Source: Simplicispira lacusdiani (GTDB lineage Bacteria > Pseudomonadota > Gammaproteobacteria > Burkholderiales > Burkholderiaceae_C). From it: DNA of 64,000 nucleotides. A model generated the notes under the pieces. That model worked only from the letters and a program-made list of their open reading frames with translations. It was not told where the DNA came from and ran no database searches. Of the stretch, positions 54,944 through 63,463 are shown one piece after another. Each line of letters starts with the position of its first letter. The first letter of the stretch is position 1. Location: positions 1 to 64,000 of the forward strand of contig NZ_QXGR01000008.1 of the NCBI RefSeq assembly GCF_003604195.1, written 5' to 3'. The translations under genes and the position numbers were made by a program.

Positions 54944-57239
54944 CGCCCACCGTGACGGCCTGCTGGCGCTCCAGCCACTGGGCCTGGTACTCAGGGCGGC
55001 TGAAGAGAAAGCCCTGGTAGACGATGGCCGGAGCGCGCTCGACCAGGTAGTCGGCCTGCGCGCGTGTTTCCACCCCTTCGGCCACCACCCGCATGCCGAA
55101 ATGGCGCGCCACCGACAAAATGGCCTCGACCAGGGCACCGTCGTCGGCATTCGTGGATGCATCGCGCACGAAGCTGCGGTCGATCTTGATCTCCTGGATC
55201 GGCAGGCGCTTGAGGTAGGCCAGCGACGAGTAGCCCGTGCCGAAATCATCCAGCGAGAACTCCACGCCCAGCGCCACCAGGGCGCGCATCTTGGCGACCA
55301 CGTCGTCGAAATCCTCGATGACCAGTCCCTCGGTCACTTCCAGTGTCAACAGCGTGGGGTCTGCGCCGCTGCACTCAAGCATCTGCTGCAGCTCCGCCAC
55401 GAAATCGGGCTGGCGAAACTGGCGCGCGCTCAGATTCACCGACAGCCGCACCCGCTGCCGCGCGAACCATGGCCGCGCCAGCAACTGGCACGCCTGTTCC
55501 AGAACCCAGCGCCCCAGGAGAACGATCAGGTCGGACGCTTCCGCCACGGGAATGAAGACCCCGGGCGCCACCAGGCCGTCGCGCGGGTGCTGCCAGCGCA
55601 CCAGGACCTCGGCACCCACGACCGTGCCCCGCACATCCACCTGGGACTGCAGGAAGAGGCGCAGCTCTCCCGCACCAATGGCCTGGCGCAACTCGCGCTC
55701 CACACGGAAGCGCTGCTCGGCGGCCTGACCCATCTCCTGCTCGAAGAATGCGACCTGCCCACCACCCAGCACCTTGGCCCGGTGCAAGGCCGTGCTGGCG
55801 CGGCGCAGCGCGTCCTGGACGCGGTCCTCGGCGCTCTGCGGATAGAGCGTGATGCCGACGCTCGCGGTCCATTGGGTCGGCCCGGCATCGCCGTGCAGGC
55901 GCATGGGCAGCCCCAGCGCGGTCTGCACCTGGGCCGCGAACGCCAGTGCATTGCGTCCCGCCTGAGCCACATCGTTCCCCAAGCCGTGCAGCACGATGGC
56001 GAATTCATCCCCCGCCACGCGCACCAGCAGGCCCTCGGGCGGCAACTGCCGCGACAGGCGCAGGGCCATGGCGCACAGCAACCGGTCGCCCATCTCGCTG
56101 CCGCGCGCGTCGTTGAAGGTGGTGAAGCGGTCCAGGTCCAGCAGCAGCAGCGCATGCACGCTGACCGGACCATGCCCCGGTTGCGCCTGCAGACCCGCCA
56201 GATGCTCCACCAGCATGGAGCGATTGGGCAGGCTGGTCAGCGCATCGTAGTGGGCCAGGCGATGGATCTCGTCGGCGGCACGCTTGCGCTCCGTGATGTC
56301 CTGCTTGAGCTCGACAAAATGGCTGATGCGCCCGTCGGGCTGGCGGATCGGCGCCACCACCACGGCCTCGGCCAGCGGGCGGCCATCCTTGCGCTGATTC
56401 ACCTGCTCGCCCGCCCACACCTCGCCACGCGCCAGCGTCTCGCGCAGCCCCTGGCGCTGCGCGGGCCCCAAGCCGTTGCTGGAAAAGGCCTCCGAACTGC
56501 GCCCAAGCACCTCGGCACGGGAATAGCCCGTGCGCAGCAGGAACGCCTGGTTCACATACTCGATGCACTCCTGCAGATCGGTGATGACGATGCTCTCGGG
56601 GCTCTGCTCCACGGCGCGCAGCAGCTTGCGCAGTTCGGCCTCGCTGGCGGCCAGGTCCGTGGCCGTGCGCTGCGCCTCGACCACCCGGCGCAGGTAGTTG
56701 CGCCGTGACAACAGCGTGGCCGCGGCCGTCAGCAGCAGAATGCCGCACAGGTACACCATGTGGGCCGTGGTATTGCCCTCGGGCACGGGCGGCATCCTTC
56801 CCAACGCATCCGCCCAGAAGAACCCGCCAAAAAGCACCCCGGTCAGCGCCGCCAGCAGCAGGGTCACCCGTCCGCCCAGCATCCAGCCCGACAACACGAT
56901 CAAGACCGGATAGTTCAGCAGGTTGGGGCCCCGGACCCCGCCATTGCGCACCGAGACCAGCGACACGAACAGCCACACCCCCCAGACGAGCAGGTGCGCG
57001 GCCAGCCGCCACCGGCCCATGCGCGCCAGCAGCAGCGCCAATCCACCCACCAGGGCGGCGCCCAGATTGAACACCACCCTGCTGCGCTGGATCGAGGGGT
57101 CCAGCGCCAGCAGCACGGCGATGGAACAGCCGATCAGCAGCACGGCCCAGCCCGCCACCCGCACCAGATGCTGGGTGGTCACGTCGATGTAATCGCTGTC
57201 GATGGCTGTGGGGGGCTGGGTCATAGACAGAGTGGCCAT
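54933..57239 (-). CDS. Membrane-anchored PAS-GGDEF-EAL protein
   Basis: 768 residues. About six N-terminal membrane helices (about 25-210) form an integral sensor. A PAS domain follows (about 225-345; VITDLQECIEYVNQAFLLRTGYS), with PAC end DITERKRAADEI. The GGDEF domain carries AGDEF near residue 409 in place of GGDEF, a variant also seen in active cyclases. The EAL domain has EVLVRWQHP near 545 and DFGTGYSSLAYL near 665. Net activity cannot be predicted. The start could be 57239 or 57224. It is divergent from the HD-GYP gene with 160 bp between them. Confidence 0.92.
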   Translation of the reverse strand: MATLSMTQPPTAIDSDYIDVTTQHLVRVAGWAVLLIGCSIAVLLALDPSIQRSRVVFNLGAALVGGLALLLARMGRWRLAAHLLVWGVWLFVSLVSVRNGGVRGPNLLNYPVLIVLSGWMLGGRVTLLLAALTGVLFGGFFWADALGRMPPVPEGNTTAHMVYLCGILLLTAAATLLSRRNYLRRVVEAQRTATDLAASEAELRKLLRAVEQSPESIVITDLQECIEYVNQAFLLRTGYSRAEVLGRSSEAFSSNGLGPAQRQGLRETLARGEVWAGEQVNQRKDGRPLAEAVVVAPIRQPDGRISHFVELKQDITERKRAADEIHRLAHYDALTSLPNRSMLVEHLAGLQAQPGHGPVSVHALLLLDLDRFTTFNDARGSEMGDRLLCAMALRLSRQLPPEGLLVRVAGDEFAIVLHGLGNDVAQAGRNALAFAAQVQTALGLPMRLHGDAGPTQWTASVGITLYPQSAEDRVQDALRRASTALHRAKVLGGGQVAFFEQEMGQAAEQRFRVERELRQAIGAGELRLFLQSQVDVRGTVVGAEVLVRWQHPRDGLVAPGVFIPVAEASDLIVLLGRWVLEQACQLLARPWFARQRVRLSVNLSARQFRQPDFVAELQQMLECSGADPTLLTLEVTEGLVIEDFDDVVAKMRALVALGVEFSLDDFGTGYSSLAYLKRLPIQEIKIDRSFVRDASTNADDGALVEAILSVARHFGMRVVAEGVETRAQADYLVERAPAIVYQGFLFSRPEYQAQWLERQQAVTVGATE

Positions 57240-57399
57240 GCGGCTTTCCGCATCGTAGCGTGTTCCCAGCATTTCGGCTGGGAACACGATCGGGCAGCAC
57301 ATTCGGAGCCAAACACCCCCCCATAATGGGCATGGGGCGGGGGGAGATACACCACAGGCTCCCCGACCGGCCCCACCCACGGTTCACCAGAAATTGCCA

Positions 57400-60300
57400 A
57401 TGCCCCCATTTCTTCACCAGGCGCATGCCCTTCCGACCGGCCAGACCGACCTGCCGTTGTGGCGCATGGTGCTGGCCAGCCTGGTGCCGCCCTCGGTGAT
57501 GTCCGCCATTTGCTGGTGGAGCGCACAGTTCAACTACCTGCTGTTCCATACGCTGGCCGAGCTGTTTTCCATCGTGATCGCCATGGTGGCCCTGGTGGTG
57601 TCCACCACCACCACCCAATTCACGCGCAACCATTTCGTCGTATACATCGCCGTGGCCTTTGGTTGGTGTGGCGGCCTCGACCTGGCACACACGCTGGTTT
57701 TCCAAGGCATGAACCTGCTGCCCGGCGGCAGCGCCAACCCGTCCACGCAACTGTGGATCGCGGCCCGCTTCATCCAGGCCGCCGCGCTCGTCAGCGCCCC
57801 GCTACTGCTTCAGCGCAACATGCACCGGTTCTTTTCCAACGCGGTCTTCGGGTCGGTCACCGTGCTTGTCCTGCTGCTGATCATGAACGGCCAGTTTCCG
57901 GACGCTTTCGTGGACGGCCAGGGCCTGACATCCTTCAAGATCTACACCGAGTACCTCATCATCGGCCTGCTGGCCTGTGCGTTGCTTCTGTTCTGGCGCC
58001 ATCGCGCGCTGATGTCCACGCGCCTGCTGGTCAATCTGATGGCCGCCGTGGTGCTGATGATGCTGTCGGAACTGGCCTTCACGCGCTACGTGAGCGTGTA
58101 CGCGCAGGCGAACCTGGTGGGGCACCTGCTGAAGATCTTCGCTTATTGGTATGTCTACCTGGCACTGGTGCAGAACACCTTGCGCGAGCCATTCAGCATG
58201 CTCGCACGCGCAGCCAGCACCTACGATGCCGTGCCCGACCCCACGCTCATCGTGGCGGGCGACGGCCGCATCCTGCAGGCCAACACGGCCGCGTCCCTCT
58301 ACACCGGCATGGCCGCCGAGCAGCTGGTGGGACAGTCCTGCCACGCACTGTTCCACGATGCCGCCATCAACCCGGCCGATTGCCCGGTCTGTTCGCGCCT
58401 GAGATCTCGCGGCATGGCCTTCAGCACGGAACTCGCGCGCGAGCAGGGCCGCCGCGCCGTGGAATGCAGCCTGGCCCCCTTCGGCTTCCACGGCGACCAG
58501 AAGGCCCATGTCCAGGTGGTGCGCGACATCACCGATCGCCAGCGCCTGGCGGCCGAGCGCGAGGCCCTGGTGCAGGCACTGGGCGAGCGCATCAAGGAGC
58601 TGCGCTGCATGCACGCCATCGCGCAGCTGATCGAGACACCGGACCTCCAGCTCCCGCAATTGCTGAACGGCGTGACCGAGCGGCTGCCGCCGGGATTCAT
58701 GCTGCCCGACAGGGTCCGGGTGGCCATCTCCGGGAACTGGGGGCATTTCGGCGCCCGTCCCCCCGAGTCCAAGCCCACGCAGTGGATGGCACGGGACATC
58801 AGCGTGCACGGCACGCCCCGCGCGCAGCTGCAGGCATGGTATCCGCCCGCGGCCTGCGCAGCGGGCGCGGTCTTCCTGCCCGAAGAAGAGACGCTGCTCG
58901 ACAGCGTGGTGCAGCAGATCGGCGGCACCATCGAGCGCATGCAGGCGGCCGAGAAGGTCCAGCGCCTGTCCAACCTCTACGAGATGCTCAGCGCCACCAA
59001 CCATGCCGTGGTGCACAGCAGCGACCAGGAAACCTTGCTGGCACGGCTCTACGACGCGCTGATCACCCACGGATCGTTTCCGATGATGTTCATCGCGCTC
59101 ACGGAAACCGGCGGGCTGCCTCTGCGCATCCACCGCACGCATGGCATCGCAGCCGAGCGCCTGCCCCTGCTGATCCAAGCCCTGGAAGACCCCGGGAGCC
59201 CCTTCAACCAGCTGATGGCCAATCTGGCGGAGGGAGAAATCACCGTCCGCAGCATCCCCGCGGACGCCAACACCCCCTGGCTGGCCTATCTGCACGCGGA
59301 AGGCATCCGGGAACGCGCCGTAGTGCCCCTGGTCTGCGAAGGACGGCTGCTGGGCGCGTTCGGCCTGTACGCGCGCGGACTCACCACGTTCGATGCCGAC
59401 GAAATGCGCCTGCTCACTGAAATGGCGTCCGACCTGTCCTTCGCCTTCAACAACCTGGCCAGCGAAAAACGGCTGACACAGGCCGAGCAGAAAGCACAGC
59501 TCTCCGAATACCGCTTCAGCGAACTGTTCGAGGCCTCGCCGCTGCCGATGCTGATCTACTCCCTGAACACGCGCAAGCTGCGCGCCAGCAACCGGGCACT
59601 GCAGCAATGGCTGGGCTACACCCCCGAAGACATCGCCACGATCACGCTGTGGGCCGAGCATGTCTTTGCCGACCCCGAAGAACGCCGCCAGCGCATGGCG
59701 CACTGGGAAAGCGTGCTGCCGCAAAGCAAGGGCGGCCAGACCGTGCAATCGCCCGAATTGCGACTGCGCTGCAAGGACGGCAGTGAACGCACCACGCGCG
59801 GCACCATGACCGTGGTGAACGACGAGGCCATCATCGCCTGGACCGACCTGACGGAAATCCGCCAGAACGAGCATGTGCTGCGGGAAAGCGAGCAACGCTT
59901 CCGCAACATGATCGAGCAGACCATCAGCGGCATCTATGTGCGCCGCCATGGCCGTTTCATCTACGTGAACCCGCGCTTCTGCGAAATCGTGGGCTGGTCA
60001 GCACCGGAACTTCTGGGGCAGGAGGTGCTGCAATTCACCGCCACCACCCCTGACAACCTGGAACGCATCCACCAGGCCTGGGGGCGGCTCGATGCCGGCG
60101 AGCCCAACGTGGCCTACAGCGTGCCCTTGCGCCGCAAGGATGGCCGGTTGATCGAACTGGGCCTGAACGCCAGGGTCATCACCTGGGACGACGGCCAACC
60201 CGCCACCATCGTGATGGCCCAGGACATCACCGAGCGCAAGCAAGCCGAAGAGCAGATCGCCAGCTACGTGCGGCGGCTTGAAGGTGCCATGCAGGGCACG

Positions 60301-60858
60301 CTGCAGGCCATCTCCAACATGGTCGAATTGCGCGACCCCTACACCGCCGGGCATGAACGCCGCGTGGGCCTGATCGCGGGTGCCATCGCGCGTGAGCTGG
60401 GCTGGGACGAAGCACGCTGCAAGAACCTGGAACTGGTGGGCCTGGTGCACGACATCGGCAAGATCGCCGTGCCCGCCGAGATCCTGTCCAAGCCCGGGCG
60501 CCTGAGCCCACTGGAGATGGAACTGGTCAAGTGCCACGCACAGGCCGGCTACGACATCCTCAAGGACGTGGACTTCGCCACCCCGGTGGCCGAGATCATC
60601 CGCCAGCACCACGAGCGCATGGACGGCAGCGGCTACCCGCGCGGCCTGCAGGGCGACGCCATCCTGCCCGAGGCCCGCGTGCTGGCCGTGGCCGACGTGG
60701 TCGAATCCATGGCGGCGCACCGGCCCTACCGCCCCGCGCTCGGGCTGGAACTGGCGATGGCCGAGATCGACAAGAACCGGGGCCGGCTCTACGACACCGA
60801 AGTGGCCGACGCCATGGCCAGGCTGGTGCGGGAGAAGGACTATCGGCTGCCCCACTAG
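57400..60858 (+). CDS. MASE3-GAF-PAS-HD-GYP cyclic-di-GMP phosphodiesterase
   Basis: 1152 residues. The N-terminal membrane sensor (about 20-260) matches MASE3 (LFHTLAELFSIVIAMVALVV, WCGGLDLAHTLVFQGMN). A PAS domain with cysteine cluster SCHALFHDAAINPADCPVC comes next, then a region with a GAF-like fold (about 540-680; LYEMLSATNHAVVHS, ERAVVPLVCEGRLLGAFGLYA), two more PAS domains, and HD-GYP at about 960-1140. HDIGK is near residue 1017 and HHERMDGSGYPRG near 1071. It hydrolyses c-di-GMP to GMP or pGpG. The ATG at 57400 is preferred over an upstream TTG. Confidence 0.93.
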   Translation: MPPFLHQAHALPTGQTDLPLWRMVLASLVPPSVMSAICWWSAQFNYLLFHTLAELFSIVIAMVALVVSTTTTQFTRNHFVVYIAVAFGWCGGLDLAHTLVFQGMNLLPGGSANPSTQLWIAARFIQAAALVSAPLLLQRNMHRFFSNAVFGSVTVLVLLLIMNGQFPDAFVDGQGLTSFKIYTEYLIIGLLACALLLFWRHRALMSTRLLVNLMAAVVLMMLSELAFTRYVSVYAQANLVGHLLKIFAYWYVYLALVQNTLREPFSMLARAASTYDAVPDPTLIVAGDGRILQANTAASLYTGMAAEQLVGQSCHALFHDAAINPADCPVCSRLRSRGMAFSTELAREQGRRAVECSLAPFGFHGDQKAHVQVVRDITDRQRLAAEREALVQALGERIKELRCMHAIAQLIETPDLQLPQLLNGVTERLPPGFMLPDRVRVAISGNWGHFGARPPESKPTQWMARDISVHGTPRAQLQAWYPPAACAAGAVFLPEEETLLDSVVQQIGGTIERMQAAEKVQRLSNLYEMLSATNHAVVHSSDQETLLARLYDALITHGSFPMMFIALTETGGLPLRIHRTHGIAAERLPLLIQALEDPGSPFNQLMANLAEGEITVRSIPADANTPWLAYLHAEGIRERAVVPLVCEGRLLGAFGLYARGLTTFDADEMRLLTEMASDLSFAFNNLASEKRLTQAEQKAQLSEYRFSELFEASPLPMLIYSLNTRKLRASNRALQQWLGYTPEDIATITLWAEHVFADPEERRQRMAHWESVLPQSKGGQTVQSPELRLRCKDGSERTTRGTMTVVNDEAIIAWTDLTEIRQNEHVLRESEQRFRNMIEQTISGIYVRRHGRFIYVNPRFCEIVGWSAPELLGQEVLQFTATTPDNLERIHQAWGRLDAGEPNVAYSVPLRRKDGRLIELGLNARVITWDDGQPATIVMAQDITERKQAEEQIASYVRRLEGAMQGTLQAISNMVELRDPYTAGHERRVGLIAGAIARELGWDEARCKNLELVGLVHDIGKIAVPAEILSKPGRLSPLEMELVKCHAQAGYDILKDVDFATPVAEIIRQHHERMDGSGYPRGLQGDAILPEARVLAVADVVESMAAHRPYRPALGLELAMAEIDKNRGRLYDTEVADAMARLVREKDYRLPH

Positions 60859-60860
60859 GC

Positions 60861-61811
60861 TCAGGGCTCGCGCGTACCGCTGCCCTTCTTCTTGCGGTCT
60901 TCACGGGCCTGCTTCTTCGCCGCGCGCTCGGCCTCGCGCGCCTCGCCGGCGGCCTGCCAGGCCTCGAACTGCGCCGGCGTCTCCAGCGTGACGCGGCCCA
61001 GGACGGCGGTGCGGAAATCGGTCATCACCAGCTCGGCGGCCTTTTGCAGGTTCACGCGTCCGCCGGACATGACGGCCCCGCGCTTCCTGCCGATGACTTC
61101 GAGCAGTTCATCGTCGGGCAGCGCGGCGATGGCTTCGGCCGCCAGGCCCAGCTTGTAGCGCGCCTCGATCAGCGGCGCGTAGTGCGCCTGCAGGCGGCGC
61201 AGCAGTTCCAGCGCCACCAGTTCCTCGTCGTAGGCGTTGCGGCCCACGGCGCCGCTGGCGGCGAGGTTGTAGCCGCTCTCAACCACGCTGATGCGCGGCC
61301 ACAGCATGCCGGGCGTGTCCCACAGGTAGAAGTCGTCGGCCAGCGTGATGCGCTGCTCCAGCTTGGTGATGCCGGCCTCGTCGCCCGTCTTGGCCTGGCG
61401 CTTGTTCGACAAGGTATTGATGAGCGTGGACTTGCCCACGTTGGGCACGCCGCAGATCAGCACGCGCATGGGTTTGGCCATGCCGCCCCGGTTCGGCGCG
61501 AGCTGGTGGCAGCCGTCGATGAGCTTGCGCGCGGGCGCCGGCTCGGAGGCGTCGAGCGCCACGGCGCGCGTGTCGGGCCGGGCGTTGTACCAGTCCAGCC
61601 ACAGCGCGGTGCGCTCGGGGTCGGCCACGTCCTGCTTGTTCAGCACCTTGAGCGTGGGCTTGTGGCCCGTCAGCTCGGCCAGCAGCGGGTTGGCGCTGGA
61701 GCCGGGCAGGCGCGCGTCCAGCACCTCGATCACCACATCGATGTCCTTGATGCGTTCGCTGATCGCTTTCTTGGTCAGGTGCATGTGACCGGGAAACCAC
61801 TGGATGGCCAT
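60861..61811 (-). CDS. Ribosome-biogenesis GTPase, YlqF/RbgA type
   Basis: 316 residues with the circularly permuted GTPase order: G4 NKQD (58-61) comes before G1 GVPNVGKS (121-128) and G3 DTPG (165-168). The N-terminal MAIQWFPGHMHLTKKAI is the family signature. YlqF acts in late assembly of the 50S ribosomal subunit. The C-terminus is a Lys/Arg-rich tail. It ends 2 bp from the HD-GYP stop, tail to tail, with no room for a separate terminator. Confidence 0.92.
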   Translation of the reverse strand: MAIQWFPGHMHLTKKAISERIKDIDVVIEVLDARLPGSSANPLLAELTGHKPTLKVLNKQDVADPERTALWLDWYNARPDTRAVALDASEPAPARKLIDGCHQLAPNRGGMAKPMRVLICGVPNVGKSTLINTLSNKRQAKTGDEAGITKLEQRITLADDFYLWDTPGMLWPRISVVESGYNLAASGAVGRNAYDEELVALELLRRLQAHYAPLIEARYKLGLAAEAIAALPDDELLEVIGRKRGAVMSGGRVNLQKAAELVMTDFRTAVLGRVTLETPAQFEAWQAAGEAREAERAAKKQAREDRKKKGSGTREP

Positions 61812-61896
61812 GCGGGGGGTCTTTCTTTTGTTCGTTCCGGGGTGCGCAGGGTCGCAAGGATAATCGCGGCCGGCCTTCCACTCTTTTCCTAACCCC

Positions 61897-62130
61897 ATGC
61901 CGCTGCCACCCGAGCCCGCCCGCCGCGCCCTGCCCAAGGCCGACAAGGACCTGCTGGTCAAGGGCATCACCTGCGCGCTGATCGGCTGCGTCATCCTGCT
62001 GGCGCCCTATGTCGCCCGCTCGCCCGGCGTGCGCGAGCTGATGGCCCAGGCCGCCGCCGTGGGCTGGTTCGCGCTGGTGCTGGGCGTGGCCCTGTTGGCA
62101 CGCCCCGCCTTGCAGTGGCTGCGCCGGTAA
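61897..62130 (+). CDS. Small membrane protein of unknown function
   Basis: 77 residues with two predicted membrane helices (ITCALIGCVILLAPYVA and AVGWFALVLGVALLA). No recognised family motif. It is immediately followed, with no gap, by the oxidoreductase-like small gene, which indicates co-translation. It is divergent from ylqF with 85 bp between. Confidence 0.75.
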   Translation: MPLPPEPARRALPKADKDLLVKGITCALIGCVILLAPYVARSPGVRELMAQAAAVGWFALVLGVALLARPALQWLRR

Positions 62131-62352
62131 ATGCTGCCCGCCATCGCACACCACGGCGCCACCGACCGCGCCTCGGCCCTCGCCCTGTTCGAGGCCCTGC
62201 AGCGCTGCGCCCAGGAACGCGGCGTGGCGCTGCGCCCGCCGCCGCCCGAACCCACAAGCTGCTGCGGCCGGGGCTGCAACGGCTGCGTGTGGGAGGGCTT
62301 CCTGCACGCCGCCGAGTACTGGCGCCTGGACGCGCTGGAACTGCTGGCCTAG
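62131..62352 (+). CDS. Oxidoreductase-like domain small cysteine-rich protein
   Basis: 73 residues. The C-terminal half PPPEPTSCCGRGCNGCVWEG matches the short oxidoreductase-like domain (four Cys in CCxxxCxxC) also found in eukaryotic mitochondrial proteins. The function is not established, and a metal or Fe-S site is plausible. The ATG directly abuts the preceding stop codon (TAAATG). Confidence 0.82.
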   Translation: MLPAIAHHGATDRASALALFEALQRCAQERGVALRPPPPEPTSCCGRGCNGCVWEGFLHAAEYWRLDALELLA

Positions 62353-62359
62353 GGCCTGT

Positions 62360-63292
62360 TCACACCCCCCAGAACCCCGCCGCCAGGCCCAGCCCGTGCA
62401 GCACGGCGGCCGCGATGCCCAGCACCAGGGCCGGGCGCAGGCGCTCGGGGTGGCGCGCATGGCGCCGCAGCAGCACAGCCCCCGCCAGCGACAGCGGCAG
62501 CGACGCCAGCGCCCACAGCACGGACGCCGGCAGCGCGCCCCACGCCACCAGCACGGCCAGCCCGCCATGCGCCAGCAGCGCCAGGGCCAGGTACACCCAG
62601 GTGGCGCGCGCCGGCGTGAGCCGCACCACCAGCGTGCGCTTGCCCACCTGGGCGTCGGGCGCCGCGTCGGGGAAACCGTTGGCGATCAAGATGTTGGCGA
62701 TCAGCAGCGCGTAGCTGGCGCCGGCGGCCATGGGGGCCAGCGCGAACTGGCCGCGCTGCACATAGTCGGCGCCCACCACCATGAGGCCCCAGGCCAGGCC
62801 CACGGCCAGTTCGCCCAGGCCACGCGACATCAGCGCCAGCGGCGGCATGGAATAGGCCCAGCCCAGCAGCATGCCCGCCAGCCCCACCAGCAGCAGCGCG
62901 GGACCGCTGTGCCAGGCCAGCCACAGGCCTCCGGGCACCACCAGCGCCAGCAGGGCCAGGGCCACGGCGCGCATGTCGCGTGCCTGCACCACGCCGCCCT
63001 GCACCAGGCGCGAACCGCCGGTGAACGGAAACAGGCCCTGCGTGTTGGCCGCGTCGGCGCCGTTGAGCGCATCGGCGTGGTCGTTGAGCATGTTGGCTGC
63101 CGCGTGCAGCATCAGCGCCAGCAGCAGCGTGAGCAGCGCCGGGCCGGCCGACAGCCCACCCCCAGCGGCGTGCGCGGATGCGATGCCGATGGCGCAGCCC
63201 ACCGCCGTGATGGCGAGAAAGCCCGGGCGCGCCATGCGCAAGACCACCAGGGGCTGGCGCACCATGAGCGCCATCGTTGCAGGAAACGCCAT
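62360..63292 (-). CDS. UbiA-family prenyltransferase
   Basis: 310 residues with about nine membrane helices. The first Asp-rich motif NMLNDHADALNGADA binds the Mg-diphosphate, and LGWAYSMPPLALMSRGLGELAVGL and NGFPDAAPD mark the second loop. These features fit UbiA/MenA-like prenyl transfer to an aromatic acceptor. The subgroup looks closer to MenA (LNDHAD...) than to the 4-hydroxybenzoate enzyme. GAGGGAGGG precedes the ATG. It is divergent from the UbiH-type hydroxylase gene across a family A repeat. Confidence 0.86.
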   Translation of the reverse strand: MAFPATMALMVRQPLVVLRMARPGFLAITAVGCAIGIASAHAAGGGLSAGPALLTLLLALMLHAAANMLNDHADALNGADAANTQGLFPFTGGSRLVQGGVVQARDMRAVALALLALVVPGGLWLAWHSGPALLLVGLAGMLLGWAYSMPPLALMSRGLGELAVGLAWGLMVVGADYVQRGQFALAPMAAGASYALLIANILIANGFPDAAPDAQVGKRTLVVRLTPARATWVYLALALLAHGGLAVLVAWGALPASVLWALASLPLSLAGAVLLRRHARHPERLRPALVLGIAAAVLHGLGLAAGFWGV

Positions 63293-63360
63293 CTGCCCTC
63301 CCTCGAAAAGTCGGTGAACGAATTCTGGCAGGCCGGCCCTGCCCCCAGGGCGCCATGCAC

Positions 63361-63414
63361 TATTATTTTGATAGCTTAGGGCGCAGTATATATGGGCATA
63401 GAATGGCATTTTGA
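63361..63414. repeat. Family A palindromic repeat, copy 11 (degenerate)
   Basis: TATTATTTTGATAGCTTAGGGCGC is followed by AGTATATATGGGCATAGAATG and GCATTTTGATC. The left arm matches consensus, and the right arm has decayed. Unlike most copies it lies between divergent genes, in the promoter region of the prenyltransferase and the hydroxylase. Confidence 0.6.
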
Positions 63415-63463
63415 TCGCAACCAACCTACCGCGATCCGCTGCGGCGGTTTGCGGTCCCATGCC

